Assembly (NCBI RefSeq): GCF_014202575.1
Contig: NZ_JACHHB010000011.1
Location: 1-64,000, forward strand
Reading direction: 5' to 3'
Length of the DNA: 64,000 nucleotides
Origin: Texcoconibacillus texcoconensis
Lineage (GTDB): Bacteria > Bacillota > Bacilli > Bacillales > Salisediminibacteriaceae
The notes beneath the pieces are model-generated. The model made no database searches. It was not told the DNA's origin and was given only the letters and a program-made list of their open reading frames with translations. Made by a program: the position numbers and the translations under genes. Below, in pieces: positions 18,776 to 27,654 of this stretch; position 1 is the stretch's first letter; every line of letters begins with the position of its first letter.

Positions 18776-19530
18776 CACCCCGTCACCACCATCTTCCCAC
18801 CTTCATCAGATAGCATGGCGATGTTTCCATTGTAGGCCTCGCTAACCAAATCTGGTTGAAAGACCTTTGCTTTATCACCATAGCCTATAAGTTTTTTATT
18901 TAATAACATGAGGCTATCAAAGTATTCCTCAACTTTGCTGAGGTCATGGTGAACAACAAAGATCGTCTTCCCCTCATCTCTTAATTTCCTTAACAAATCA
19001 ATAATGATATTTTCCGATGACACATCAATACCAGCAAATGGTTCATCCAAGAAGAAAACATCTCCATCCTGTGCCAACGCCCGAGCTAAGAACACACGTT
19101 GTTGTTGGCCTCCAGATAGTTCGCCAATTTGACGCTTCCGATATTCGAGCATTCCTACTTGCCTTAAACAATCGAGGGCAATTTCACGCTCTTTTTTTCC
19201 TGGTCGTTTCCACCATTTAAGGTGAGGGTAACTTCCCATGACGACAACATCTTCAACCAATACCGGAAAGTCAAAATCAATCATGCTTCGTTGAGGAACA
19301 TAAGCAATTCGTTTTCTCACTTTAGAAATTGATTGCCCTAAAGCCGTGACTTCACCGTCATTTTTAGAAACCATACCCATAATTGCTTTAATAAGCGTGG
19401 ATTTGCCGGCACCATTTGGGCCAATAATACCTATTAGCTGTTTAGGACTTGCTTCAAAGGAGATATCCTCAAGTGCGGTATGTCCGTAGTAAGAAACCGA
19501 TAAATTCTTCACTTGTACCGCTGAATTCAT
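18775..19530 (-). CDS. Mn/Zn-type ABC transporter ATPase
   Basis: A 251-residue ABC ATPase with Walker A GPNGAGKST, signature LSGGQQQR, Walker B VFFLDEP and the H-loop VVHHD. The ATG at 19530 has GAGGAGG 7 bp upstream; the in-frame extension upstream is not conserved-looking. It is the first gene of the operon. I could not find a convincing MntR box in the 270 bp upstream. Confidence 0.92.
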   Translation of the reverse strand: MNSAVQVKNLSVSYYGHTALEDISFEASPKQLIGIIGPNGAGKSTLIKAIMGMVSKNDGEVTALGQSISKVRKRIAYVPQRSMIDFDFPVLVEDVVVMGSYPHLKWWKRPGKKEREIALDCLRQVGMLEYRKRQIGELSGGQQQRVFLARALAQDGDVFFLDEPFAGIDVSSENIIIDLLRKLRDEGKTIFVVHHDLSKVEEYFDSLMLLNKKLIGYGDKAKVFQPDLVSEAYNGNIAMLSDEGGKMVVTG

Positions 19531-20071
19531 AAATAATCCTCCTCTCCGATTCTGACAAAACATTAGAGCTGCGTATTTTTCTCTGGACAATTGTTTTGCA
19601 CGAAGGCAACTTTCATTCAAAAAAATTTTCGCAACCATATTAGGCATCGTATTCTTTTGTTTTGTCCACAGTGAATTAATTTTCCCTAGACCAACTTTTG
19701 AGTATAAAAAAATGATCTTTCAATCAAAAAACCAAGCACAACCACTTATTTTATATTCACCTATACATATGAATGTGCAGTCATCATTTGTATAACGTAA
19801 CATTTTTTTACCTAATGCAAAATCTCCTTTTATTATAGAGGGTATGCGCCTTATTTGTCTAGAACATTTATTCATTTTTTCAAAAACCTTAATTTGAATG
19901 ACTTAGGAAAAAGCACCTTCCTTTAAAAAAAGCCCCCCATCACTCGCAAACCAAATCAACGCTGTCTATCAATTACCTTATTCAATCATTGGCTAATTGT
20001 GCACTTTAATTAAAAAATGATGAATAAAGACCTTGGAAGTGGTCATTCTCATACTAAATGAGTGAGGAGAT

Positions 20072-20227
20072 ACGGCCGTTGATGTTTTATGTGAAGTAAA
20101 CAACTGTAAATTTTGAACTAAAGGAAATAAATGTGCAGCAGATAGTATTTATGTCATTAGCCATACTGGAAAAGAAGCAAAAAGACAAGAAGAAACAGAT
20201 TGTAAAACATTTGATCCTGAGGTTTAA
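20072..20227 (+). pseudogene. DUF1540 small Cys-rich protein gene, degenerate
   Basis: Read in one frame this gives AVDVLCEVNNCKF, a stop (TGA at 20114), then TKGNKCAADSIYVISHTG and finally ETDCKTFDPEV followed by TAA. This is a full DUF1540 protein, with the four expected cysteines in NC, NKC, DC and LC contexts. The TGA stands where the family has tryptophan (TGG). The expected start codon is ACG (20072) behind a GAGGAG ribosome site. Two single-base lesions therefore inactivate it. No other gene is visible in 19531-20320. Confidence 0.72.
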
Positions 20228-20281
20228 TCACTTTCTAAAAGCAGTCCCCAGAGTGACAGCCAATAATAGCAATCACCCAAA

Positions 20282-20313
20282 ATAGTACCAACAACTTGTT
20301 GGTACTATTTTTA
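20282..20313. terminator. Bidirectional terminator after iron permease gene
   Basis: AGTACCAACA and TGTTGGTACT form a 10-bp stem with a 3-nt loop, T-rich on both sides. It lies just past the iron permease stop (minus strand) and after the DUF1540 remnant (plus strand). Confidence 0.75.
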
Positions 20314-20320
20314 GTCAATA

Positions 20321-22006
20321 TTAATATTTTTTTAGTAAATACCTCAATGGGATGACAGAAACTAAAATGATGAGCAAAGCTGCCGGTGCAGCTTGATGGT
20401 AAATGGATTCTGAAGCTTCCCAGTGAATTCGAACTGCCAGCGTATCAAATCCAGGCGGACGCAACATTAAAGTAGCTGGTAACTCTTTGATAGAACTCAC
20501 AAATACGAGAGCACCACCTGCTAGAACACCCGGTAAAATCGTCGGAAAGATGACTTTTAACATCACCTTCCATGGAGGATACCCTAGACTTCGTGCAGCT
20601 TCATCTATCCTCGGAGAAACAAGGCTTAATGATGCTTCACCAGCTTGAATCGCTTGCGGTAAGAAGCGAACAACAAACGCTAGCGCCACCATCCATAACG
20701 TATGGTATAGAAATGGAATATGATTGTTGAAAATAAAAACAAACCCTAAAGCCACAATCACCCCTGGTAGTGCATATCCTGCATAACTCAACTTATCAAC
20801 AAAACTTGAAATAACAGATGGATAACGAGACTTCAAATAAACAATCGGCATCGCTAATACCATACATAATAAAGCAGCAATACCAGAGACCGTTAAACTA
20901 TTCCACGCATAACCGAAAAAGTCAGCATCTAATGCCCCACGCTCTATACCAATGATAGACCAATAAACGAGAACGAGAATCGGTAATATCACGGAAATAA
21001 GAAAAATAAAGATAACAAATAAAATGGCTAATGGCTTCCATTTTCCAAGAGGTAAAATCTCTGGCTCTCTATAGCTATTTGAGGTCTGATAATAATTGCT
21101 TTTTTTCCTTGTTCGTGCCTCAATCCACAATACAATCAGTGTGATAATAATTAATACCAGACTTAAAACGGATGCAGAAGCAATGTCAAAGCTTGAAGTT
21201 TGAAAATAAATCGCCGACGTAAATGTAGTATAACGTAGCATTGATACTGCACCAAAATCACCGAGGACATATAATATAATAAGTATAGCCCCCGCCCCAA
21301 TGGCTGGACGTAAGAACGGTAAGTTCACTTTCCAAAAGATTTGCGACGTTTTAAACCCTTGCGAGCGGGCAATTTCTTCATAATTGCGATTCATTTTTCG
21401 TAAGGAAGCACTAGCGATCAAAAACACATATGGATAGGTGAACATCGTTAAAACGAAAAAGGCACCCCAAAATGAATACATATCGATAGGATAACTTCCA
21501 AATATACCTCCAAGCAACTGGGTATCCTCCCAAAATTCACGTACCCAACCACTTGGTCCAAAAATGATAATATATGTCATCGCCCCCACATAAGGGGGAA
21601 TAACGAGTGGTAAAGCTAATAACCATTGCCACATTTTACGCCCTGGTATATTGGTGCGAACAACAATCCATGCTAGCGCCACACCAATCGTTACCGCAAA
21701 GGCAGCAACCGAAAAAGTTAGTGACAAAGTATTCCATAATAATCCAGGGATCCTATCATCTAAGAGCCGGAGCCATCGATCTACCCCAGCAAAGGCTGAC
21801 CTCCAAGCCACATAAATAATAGGTATAGACATAATGGCCGCAATAACAAATCCGAATAAAAGTAGTATGAGCCCTGGCGGATTACCGTTCCATATATTTA
21901 GCCAATTCCTTCTCCAGTAACGGAGAAGGGTTGGGGACAATTTCTCCCCAACCTTGGCATTTTGGTCGTTATTTTGATGAGATTTGCGATTGTTGTCATT
22001 ACTCAT
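20321..22006 (-). CDS. Iron(III) ABC transporter permease
   Basis: A 561-residue fused permease of the SfuB/FbpB type with about 12 membrane segments in two halves. Each half has an EAA loop: EEIARSQGFKTSQIFWKVNLP around 220 and DEAARSLGYPPWKVMLKVIFP around 485 (split here only for naming). The N-terminal 30 residues are hydrophilic. It works with the binding protein and ATPase encoded just upstream. Confidence 0.9.
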   Translation of the reverse strand: MSNDNNRKSHQNNDQNAKVGEKLSPTLLRYWRRNWLNIWNGNPPGLILLLFGFVIAAIMSIPIIYVAWRSAFAGVDRWLRLLDDRIPGLLWNTLSLTFSVAAFAVTIGVALAWIVVRTNIPGRKMWQWLLALPLVIPPYVGAMTYIIIFGPSGWVREFWEDTQLLGGIFGSYPIDMYSFWGAFFVLTMFTYPYVFLIASASLRKMNRNYEEIARSQGFKTSQIFWKVNLPFLRPAIGAGAILIILYVLGDFGAVSMLRYTTFTSAIYFQTSSFDIASASVLSLVLIIITLIVLWIEARTRKKSNYYQTSNSYREPEILPLGKWKPLAILFVIFIFLISVILPILVLVYWSIIGIERGALDADFFGYAWNSLTVSGIAALLCMVLAMPIVYLKSRYPSVISSFVDKLSYAGYALPGVIVALGFVFIFNNHIPFLYHTLWMVALAFVVRFLPQAIQAGEASLSLVSPRIDEAARSLGYPPWKVMLKVIFPTILPGVLAGGALVFVSSIKELPATLMLRPPGFDTLAVRIHWEASESIYHQAAPAALLIILVSVIPLRYLLKKY

Positions 22007-22067
22007 TATGCCCTCTCCTAAAGCTCATATATAGTTCTGTCCTATTTAATCTAATATAAGCTAAATG

Positions 22068-23192
22068 TTATCTTAGATCAAGGTCTAAGCCAGATTGTTC
22101 AATTAGGTCTTGTGTATCTTCAAAGTAGTTACCTAGCTCAGTAATCGGCATGTCTTGAACTTTTAAGTCGTCGAAATCAACAATATGAGGTTCTACCTCT
22201 TCTGGGTATTCAACACCATATTCAGAGTTAATAAGAAGCTCTAATGATTCTCCAACAAACTCAACTTGGTTTTCAGGCTCTAATAACCATTCCATGAATC
22301 CGATCGCGTTCTCTTCGTTAGGTGCTCCACTTACAAGCCCAGCACCTGCAGCATTCGCTACCGTACCCATTTGGTCCTCACCTTGGTCAAGATAAAGGAA
22401 TCCTACATTGTCCTCTTCTTCTAAGAGTTGCTGATGGAAGTAATAGTTATTTACTAGACCAAATGCATGCTCACCTTGACCTACCAAACGGCGAATATCA
22501 CTGTGACCTTGTGTAATCGCTGCTGCATTTTCTTGAATAGACTCTACCCATTCAGACGTTTTTTCATCCCCCCACTCATGACGAAGTGCGGAAACGTGAC
22601 CAGTCATACCACCATTACCACCACGTGTAACCGCATAACCATTTGGAACATCTGCCCATTTTGGATCAAATAAATCTTCACTACTTGTTGGCATTTCATC
22701 TTCAGAAATCATATCTTTATTATAAATGAACCCACGCGCACGAGCAGAAACCGCAAAGTATTCATTATCATCTGAACGGAAGTCTTCAGGAATAGAGTCT
22801 ATTCCATCGAAGTCATAACCTTCCAGTAAGTCTTGGCGCTCAAGGTAACCTAATGCACCTAGGTCATTGGAAATAAACACATCTGCTTGGACATTCCCTG
22901 CTTCTTCCTCTATTTGAAGTGGATTCGCACCATGTAAAGCCTGAACTTCCACACCTGTATCTTCTTCATATTTATTAAGGAGTGCGTCTACGAAAGTTTC
23001 GTTACGTGCTGAGTATACAACTAATTCACCTGGATCCTGATCTACTGCTTCTTCCTGTTCTGTCTCTTGTGTATCTCCAGAATCTTGCTGGTCTGCGTCG
23101 CCAGACTCAGCTTCATCTTGACCACAACCTGCCGCAACAGTCATCGCTAATGCTGACACACCGAATAATGATCGTTTAAGACTTTTTTTCAT
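22068..23192 (-). CDS. Iron(III) ABC transporter substrate-binding lipoprotein
   Basis: A 374-residue FutA/FbpA-type ferric-binding protein with lipobox around AAGCGQ (Cys23). A 35-residue acidic linker follows, then VVYSARNETFVDALLNKYEE. The paired tyrosines in VNNYYFHQQL match the iron-ligand YY pair of this family. A Fur box lies about 40 bp upstream. Confidence 0.92.
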   Translation of the reverse strand: MKKSLKRSLFGVSALAMTVAAGCGQDEAESGDADQQDSGDTQETEQEEAVDQDPGELVVYSARNETFVDALLNKYEEDTGVEVQALHGANPLQIEEEAGNVQADVFISNDLGALGYLERQDLLEGYDFDGIDSIPEDFRSDDNEYFAVSARARGFIYNKDMISEDEMPTSSEDLFDPKWADVPNGYAVTRGGNGGMTGHVSALRHEWGDEKTSEWVESIQENAAAITQGHSDIRRLVGQGEHAFGLVNNYYFHQQLLEEEDNVGFLYLDQGEDQMGTVANAAGAGLVSGAPNEENAIGFMEWLLEPENQVEFVGESLELLINSEYGVEYPEEVEPHIVDFDDLKVQDMPITELGNYFEDTQDLIEQSGLDLDLR

Positions 23193-23230
23193 TTTTTATT
23201 TCCCCCTATAGAGTTTTTCATCACTTTGTT

Positions 23231-23249
23231 GAGAATGATTTTCATTATC
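23231..23249. promoter_or_regulatory. Fur box before iron-binding protein gene
   Basis: GAGAATGATTTTCATTATC matches the 19-bp Fur consensus GATAATGATTATCATTATC at 17 positions. It predicts iron-responsive repression of the binding protein and permease genes. Confidence 0.85.
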
Positions 23250-23385
23250 ATTTACAAGCACACTTTACATCATGTCAGAACCCTCGTCAACGAAATTTAA
23301 CGAATTTCAAGAAAAAATATTGACAAGTCTGTTGTTTTTTATAATAATTATTAATAAATACATAATAGCAATAAGTTATTTGGGC

Positions 23386-23420
23386 AAAAAAAGAACTAAC
23401 CTCTATGAGAGACTAGTTCT
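23386..23420 (-). terminator. Terminator after iron ABC ATPase gene
   Basis: AGAACTA and TAGTTCT form a stem followed by TTTTTTT on the minus strand, directly past the ATPase stop. The ATPase is thus a separate transcription unit from the binding protein. Confidence 0.85.
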
Positions 23421-23427
23421 CAGGCGT

Positions 23428-24498
23428 CTATTCAACGAGGGCAACGAGTTCTGGTTTTATATCAAAAGATACTGTTGTTCCGATTTCAATGTCTTGTTCC
23501 ACAGGTGCATAAATCACCATTGGTTCGTTAGACACCGCATGGTCAGCTTGTAACCGAACAGATAGTTCTTGAAACTCGCCACTGTAAGTGACATGCTCAA
23601 CCGTGCCACGATACTCGCCCTCTTCTGCCAAGCGACAACCTTCTGGGCGAATAGATAATTTCACAGAACTTGATTCAGATTCTAAGTCTTCTTTCCACTG
23701 CTCAGGTAAACATACACGACCAATTTGTGTGTTTATATGTTGTAAATCATCATCCATCACACCACTAAGCAAATTGGTTTTACCGACAAATTGCGCAACA
23801 AAACAATTTTTGGGGCAACGATACATTTCCCTTGGTTCTGCGATTTGTTGAATCACACCTTCGTTCATAACAACGACGCGATCAGAGACAGCAAAAGCAT
23901 CCTTTTGATCGTGTGTGACCATAATCGCAGTCACATTCGCCTTTTTCAAAATACCCATAATTTCAAAACGCATTTTTTCGCGTAAACCTGCGTCAAGGTT
24001 ACTAAATGGTTCATCCATTAATACAACATGCGGCTCTGGTGCTAAAGCTCGCGCCAAAGCAATACGTTGTTGTTGCCCACCTGACAATTGCGTCGGATAT
24101 CGATCGGCATATTCAGCTAAACCGACAAGTTCAAGAACTTCTTGGGCTCGTTTCTTTTTCGCTCGCGTACTCCACTTATTTAGTCCGAACATGACATTTT
24201 TTAAAATGCTCATGTGTGGGAAAAGCGCATAATCTTGAAACACCATACCGATACCACGCTTCTCTGGAGGAACTGAATAATCATCAGTCACAACTTCCTG
24301 ATCTCCTATGGAAATCCGCCCTGAGCTCGGCTGCTCAAATCCAGCAATCATACGCAACGTCGTCGTCTTCCCACACCCACTCGGCCCGAGTAACGTGATA
24401 ATTTCACCTTTTTCGATATTTAGTTGCATCGAATCTACAGCAGGCTTTAAAGACCCTGTAAAAAATTTCGTCATACGGTCAATTTCAATGAAACTCAT
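23428..24498 (-). CDS. Iron(III) ABC transporter ATPase
   Basis: A 356-residue FbpC/PotA-like ATPase with Walker A GPSGCGKTT, signature LSGGQQQR, Walker B VVLMDEP and H-loop VTHDQ. A C-terminal TOBE-like regulatory domain covers around 270-355. It is preceded by its own Fur box and followed by a terminator, so the three iron genes are two Fur-controlled units. Confidence 0.91.
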   Translation of the reverse strand: MSFIEIDRMTKFFTGSLKPAVDSMQLNIEKGEIITLLGPSGCGKTTTLRMIAGFEQPSSGRISIGDQEVVTDDYSVPPEKRGIGMVFQDYALFPHMSILKNVMFGLNKWSTRAKKKRAQEVLELVGLAEYADRYPTQLSGGQQQRIALARALAPEPHVVLMDEPFSNLDAGLREKMRFEIMGILKKANVTAIMVTHDQKDAFAVSDRVVVMNEGVIQQIAEPREMYRCPKNCFVAQFVGKTNLLSGVMDDDLQHINTQIGRVCLPEQWKEDLESESSSVKLSIRPEGCRLAEEGEYRGTVEHVTYSGEFQELSVRLQADHAVSNEPMVIYAPVEQDIEIGTTVSFDIKPELVALVE

Positions 24499-24577
24499 GA
24501 GCGATCCTCCTCACTGAATATCGGGTGGTTCATTTTATTTAGAAACATAATAAATAAATAATTGATAAAAATTAGTT

Positions 24578-24596
24578 GAGAATGATTTTCATTGTA
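24578..24596. promoter_or_regulatory. Fur box before iron ABC ATPase gene
   Basis: GAGAATGATTTTCATTGTA is a weaker match (about 15 of 19) to the Fur consensus and shares its first 16 bases with the box at 23231. Confidence 0.75.
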
Positions 24597-24683
24597 GTTG
24601 GATTATAGCACAGCCCATTTCACATGGTCAATAACACTTGTTTGACAAACGTCAGTATTTTGATAGCGTTTTCTTATTTATGT

Positions 24684-24712
24684 TAAAAAGAGACCTTTAC
24701 TTTTAAAGGCCC
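24684..24712 (-). terminator. Terminator after cstR-like gene
   Basis: GGCCTTTA and TAAAGGTC form a stem (one G-U), then CTCTTTTTA on the minus strand, 20 bp past the stop. Confidence 0.7.
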
Positions 24713-24729
24713 CGTGGTGGTGTTCATCT

Positions 24730-24993
24730 TTAACGACTTTTAACGAGTAACTCAACAGCTTCTTTTATTGCATCGTCTGTCTCTTCACCTTTCTCAACTT
24801 GCTCGCGAATACACTCTTCTAAGTTTGCGCTAACAACAACACCGATCGCACGATCTAATGCATTTCGTACAGCTGACATTTGGTTGACGACGTCACGACA
24901 ATCTTTACCTTCATCAACCATTTTCACAATCCCTTTAACTTGTCCTTCGATACGCTTCAGTCTATGTTTAACTTTTTCATCGTATTGATTCAT
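24730..24993 (-). CDS. CstR-type (CsoR/FrmR family) repressor
   Basis: An 87-residue DUF156 four-helix repressor. It keeps the two conserved cysteines (Cys32 in GKDCRD and Cys61 in NLEECI). At the position of the copper-binding histidine of CsoR it has Asn57. The Cys-Asn-Cys pattern is that of CstR, which senses persulfides, rather than of copper-sensing CsoR. A secreted rhodanese gene lies upstream in the same direction. An inverted repeat downstream of its -10 could be its operator. Confidence 0.8.
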   Translation of the reverse strand: MNQYDEKVKHRLKRIEGQVKGIVKMVDEGKDCRDVVNQMSAVRNALDRAIGVVVSANLEECIREQVEKGEETDDAIKEAVELLVKSR

Positions 24994-25016
24994 ACCAACT
25001 TCCCCCTTTCACGTTA

Positions 25017-25030
25017 ACAGTGTGAACTGT
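25017..25030. promoter_or_regulatory. Possible operator of the CstR-like repressor
   Basis: ACAGT-GTGA-ACTGT is a 5-bp inverted repeat with a 4-bp centre. It lies between a TATAAT (minus strand, 25041-25046) and the ribosome site of the cstR-like gene, so it is well placed for autoregulation. It does not look like published CstR operators that I remember. Confidence 0.35.
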
Positions 25031-25253
25031 CTTATCAACTATTATAATCGCTGTTTTCTAAAGAGAAAAGGAAACGATGTGCTTCAACACCATATAACTT
25101 CATTACCACTTTCCTAACATCGTTATTTGATGTTTTTTCTGTGTTGATCACAGTTTTTCTTTTGAGGACCGTCCAGACCTATTTCAAAACGGATTCCATT
25201 CGCTTCTTTAGTGACCGTTCGATCTTGCTAGCTCGAGTATTGGATAAGGTAAC

Positions 25254-25631
25254 TTATTTTTCAGTCGGACCTTCCCAATCTGTGATACCGCCTTTGACAT
25301 TATAGACATTTTCATATCCAGCACCTTTTAAAATATCCGCCGCTTCCATGCTGCGATTTCCACTTCGACAAAACACATAAATCTCTTCTTCAGGTAACTC
25401 ATGATATGTGTCTTCAAACGTACTTAATGGCATATTCTCCATCCCTGGTACACGCTCTTCAGCAAACTCCCTTTCTTCACGAACATCAATAACCAGTAAC
25501 GTATCATCATCACTCATTTTTTCTTCAAGTTCGTCTCCAGATAGTTGTTCAACTGCTGACCCATCTTCAGCGTCACATGCTACGATGATTAGTATAAGCA
25601 TTCCCCACAATAAAACTAACCCCTTCTTCAT
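25254..25631 (-). CDS. Rhodanese-domain lipoprotein
   Basis: A 125-residue lipoprotein with signal MKKGLVLLWGMLILIIVAC (lipobox Cys19) and one rhodanese domain. The active-site loop is CRSGNRS with Cys88, the usual sulfurtransferase length. It would act on the outer face of the membrane. The ATG at 25631 follows AAGGAGG. The neighbouring CstR-like repressor suggests a role in sulfane sulfur handling; that is inference. Confidence 0.88.
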   Translation of the reverse strand: MKKGLVLLWGMLILIIVACDAEDGSAVEQLSGDELEEKMSDDDTLLVIDVREEREFAEERVPGMENMPLSTFEDTYHELPEEEIYVFCRSGNRSMEAADILKGAGYENVYNVKGGITDWEGPTEK

Positions 25632-25720
25632 CTCGCCGACCTCCTTCCCAAAAACGATCATATCAAAAACTGGTTGATCCTATCACAACCAGTTTCTACT
25701 CTATCTATATATTATAACCT

Positions 25721-26623
25721 TTATAATAATTTTTCTCCAAAAAGTGAACCCATTAATTCAACTGCAGCAACCGCGGTTTGATTTCTCACATCTAAGATGG
25801 GGTTTACTTCGACAAACTCAGCAGATGTAACCATATTTTGTTCAGCGAGCATCTCCATCGCTAAATGTGTTTCCCGGTAGGAGGTACCACCCAGAACAGC
25901 TGTCCCTACCCCTGGTGCATCTTGCGGGTCCAAAGCATCTAAATCTACGCTCAAGTGAACACCATCCGTCCCGCAAGACAAATAGGCAATCGCTTCATTC
26001 ATCACTTGCGTCATCCCGAGTCGGTCGATCTCATGCATCGTATAAACGTTCATCCCTTTTTCACGTATCAATTGTTTCTCTCCAGCATCTAAAGAACGAG
26101 CACCAATAATCACAATATTTTCTGGCTTAATTTTAGGGGCATAACCACCTAGTTCCGCCAATGACTGATGACCTAACCCTAAACTTACTGCTAATGGCAT
26201 TCCATGAATATTGCCAGATGGCGATGTTTCACCTGTATTTAAATCACCATGAGCATCAAACCAAATTACTCCCAGGTTTTCTCTCTCTTTGGCGACCGCA
26301 GCTAATGTACCAATTGCGATGCTATGATCTCCCCCTAACACGAGGGGGAAATCTCCTTGCTCGCCAACACTTCTCACCTTTTCATAAAGAGATTGATTCG
26401 CTTTTACTACCACTTTTAAATCTTTTAAATTGCCTTCTTCAATGACATCCAACTTAGAAGGACGACCAATTTCGATATCTCCTCTATCTACAACATCAAA
26501 ACCTAAAGCTATTAATCTCTCAATGACTCCTGCATAGCGCATCGCACTCGGGCCCATATCGACACCACGTCGATTTTGTCCCAAGTCCATCGGCACACCT
26601 ATCACGGAAATCCGTTTATTCAT
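25721..26623 (-). CDS. rocF: Arginase
   Basis: A 300-residue arginase (arginine to ornithine and urea). Metal-binding motifs GGDHS, DAHGDLN and SVDLDALDP are all present. The ATG at 26623 follows AAAGGGGG. It is the last gene of the pruA-rocD-putB-rocF cluster, 38 bp after putB, so arginine and proline catabolism appear to be one unit. Confidence 0.95.
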   Translation of the reverse strand: MNKRISVIGVPMDLGQNRRGVDMGPSAMRYAGVIERLIALGFDVVDRGDIEIGRPSKLDVIEEGNLKDLKVVVKANQSLYEKVRSVGEQGDFPLVLGGDHSIAIGTLAAVAKERENLGVIWFDAHGDLNTGETSPSGNIHGMPLAVSLGLGHQSLAELGGYAPKIKPENIVIIGARSLDAGEKQLIREKGMNVYTMHEIDRLGMTQVMNEAIAYLSCGTDGVHLSVDLDALDPQDAPGVGTAVLGGTSYRETHLAMEMLAEQNMVTSAEFVEVNPILDVRNQTAVAAVELMGSLFGEKLL

Positions 26624-26661
26624 ACAGTATCCCCCTTTGCCTCTCACAAGCCTTTACATTC

Positions 26662-27567
26662 TTACTTTGATAACAGCCCTTTTAAAGCAAAACGAACATT
26701 TTGCGGTCGCTCTGCAAGTCTGCGCATAAAATAACCGTACCAGTCAGTTCCAAATGGGACGTAAATCCTCATTTTATACCCTTCATCTACGAGTTGTTTT
26801 TGATAGTTCGTCCGAAATCCATAAAGCATTTGAAATTCGAACTGATCTTTGGAAATGTCTTTTTCTTTAACGAATTGTTTCACTTGATTAATAATATGAT
26901 GATCATGTGTGGCGATAGCAGCATAACTACCATTTAATAAATGCGTACGTATAATATTCATAAAGTTCTCATCAACATCTTCTTGTTTCTGATAGGCAAC
27001 TTGCGGGGATTCATTATAAGCACCTTTAATAAGTCGTAAATTCACACCTCCCAAGCGCCTCACATCGGCTTCAGCCCGATATAAATACGCTTGAATAGCT
27101 GTACCTACGTCGTCATGCGATTGCCTTAACTCGTTCAATATATCTAACGTCGCATCAAGATGTGAATAGTCTTCCATATCAATACGTACAAAGTTTTCAA
27201 GTTCTTTGGCTATTTGTAAAATATACATCATATTGTCGCGACATAAGTCACGATCGACATCAAGGCCTAACTGCGTAAGTTTCAAAGATAAATTACATTC
27301 CAATCCTTCGTCATGAATCGCCTGTAGTATCTTTACGCAATATTCCGCAGAATGTTCCGCTTCCTCTCGACGATGAACGAATTCCCCTAAATGATCCAAG
27401 GTCGCATACATACCTTGTTCATTTAACTTTCGAACCGTATTCATAGCCTCTTCCAACGTCTCACCTGCAATCACTTGTTTAGCACCAAGCTTTTGGCCCC
27501 AGCGACGAGCATTTTGCTTTAACCATTTACTCTGTGATAAAAATAAGAAAAACTGACGTGAAAGCAA
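26662..27567 (-). CDS. putB: Proline dehydrogenase
   Basis: A 301-residue monofunctional PRODH (FAD-dependent TIM barrel), oxidising proline to P5C. Recognisable segments are NLSLKLTQLGLDVD, IRIDMEDYSHLDATLD-like FVRIDMEDYS, LRLIKGAYNE and the C-terminal RRLAERPQN. The start is TTG at 27567 with AAGGGGGGAG just upstream; the resulting N-terminus LSRQFFLFLSQS fits B. subtilis PutB. It supplies substrate for PruA in the same cluster. Confidence 0.93.
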   Translation of the reverse strand: MLSRQFFLFLSQSKWLKQNARRWGQKLGAKQVIAGETLEEAMNTVRKLNEQGMYATLDHLGEFVHRREEAEHSAEYCVKILQAIHDEGLECNLSLKLTQLGLDVDRDLCRDNMMYILQIAKELENFVRIDMEDYSHLDATLDILNELRQSHDDVGTAIQAYLYRAEADVRRLGGVNLRLIKGAYNESPQVAYQKQEDVDENFMNIIRTHLLNGSYAAIATHDHHIINQVKQFVKEKDISKDQFEFQMLYGFRTNYQKQLVDEGYKMRIYVPFGTDWYGYFMRRLAERPQNVRFALKGLLSK

Positions 27568-27654
27568 TATTCTCCCCCCTTCACCGTTTATATTCAAATT
27601 TTTATAGACGGGGAGACGAATTGACGTCTTCCCCCGACTAAAATATAAACACAC

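Noticed and set aside
19531-19860. MntR or Zur box before the Mn/Zn ABC operon
   Set aside because: Candidate stretches such as GGTCTAGGGAAAATTAA are too weak palindromes to call.
24730-24993. Copper sensor CsoR
   Set aside because: The histidine ligand position is asparagine and the gene is next to a rhodanese, so CstR type fits better.
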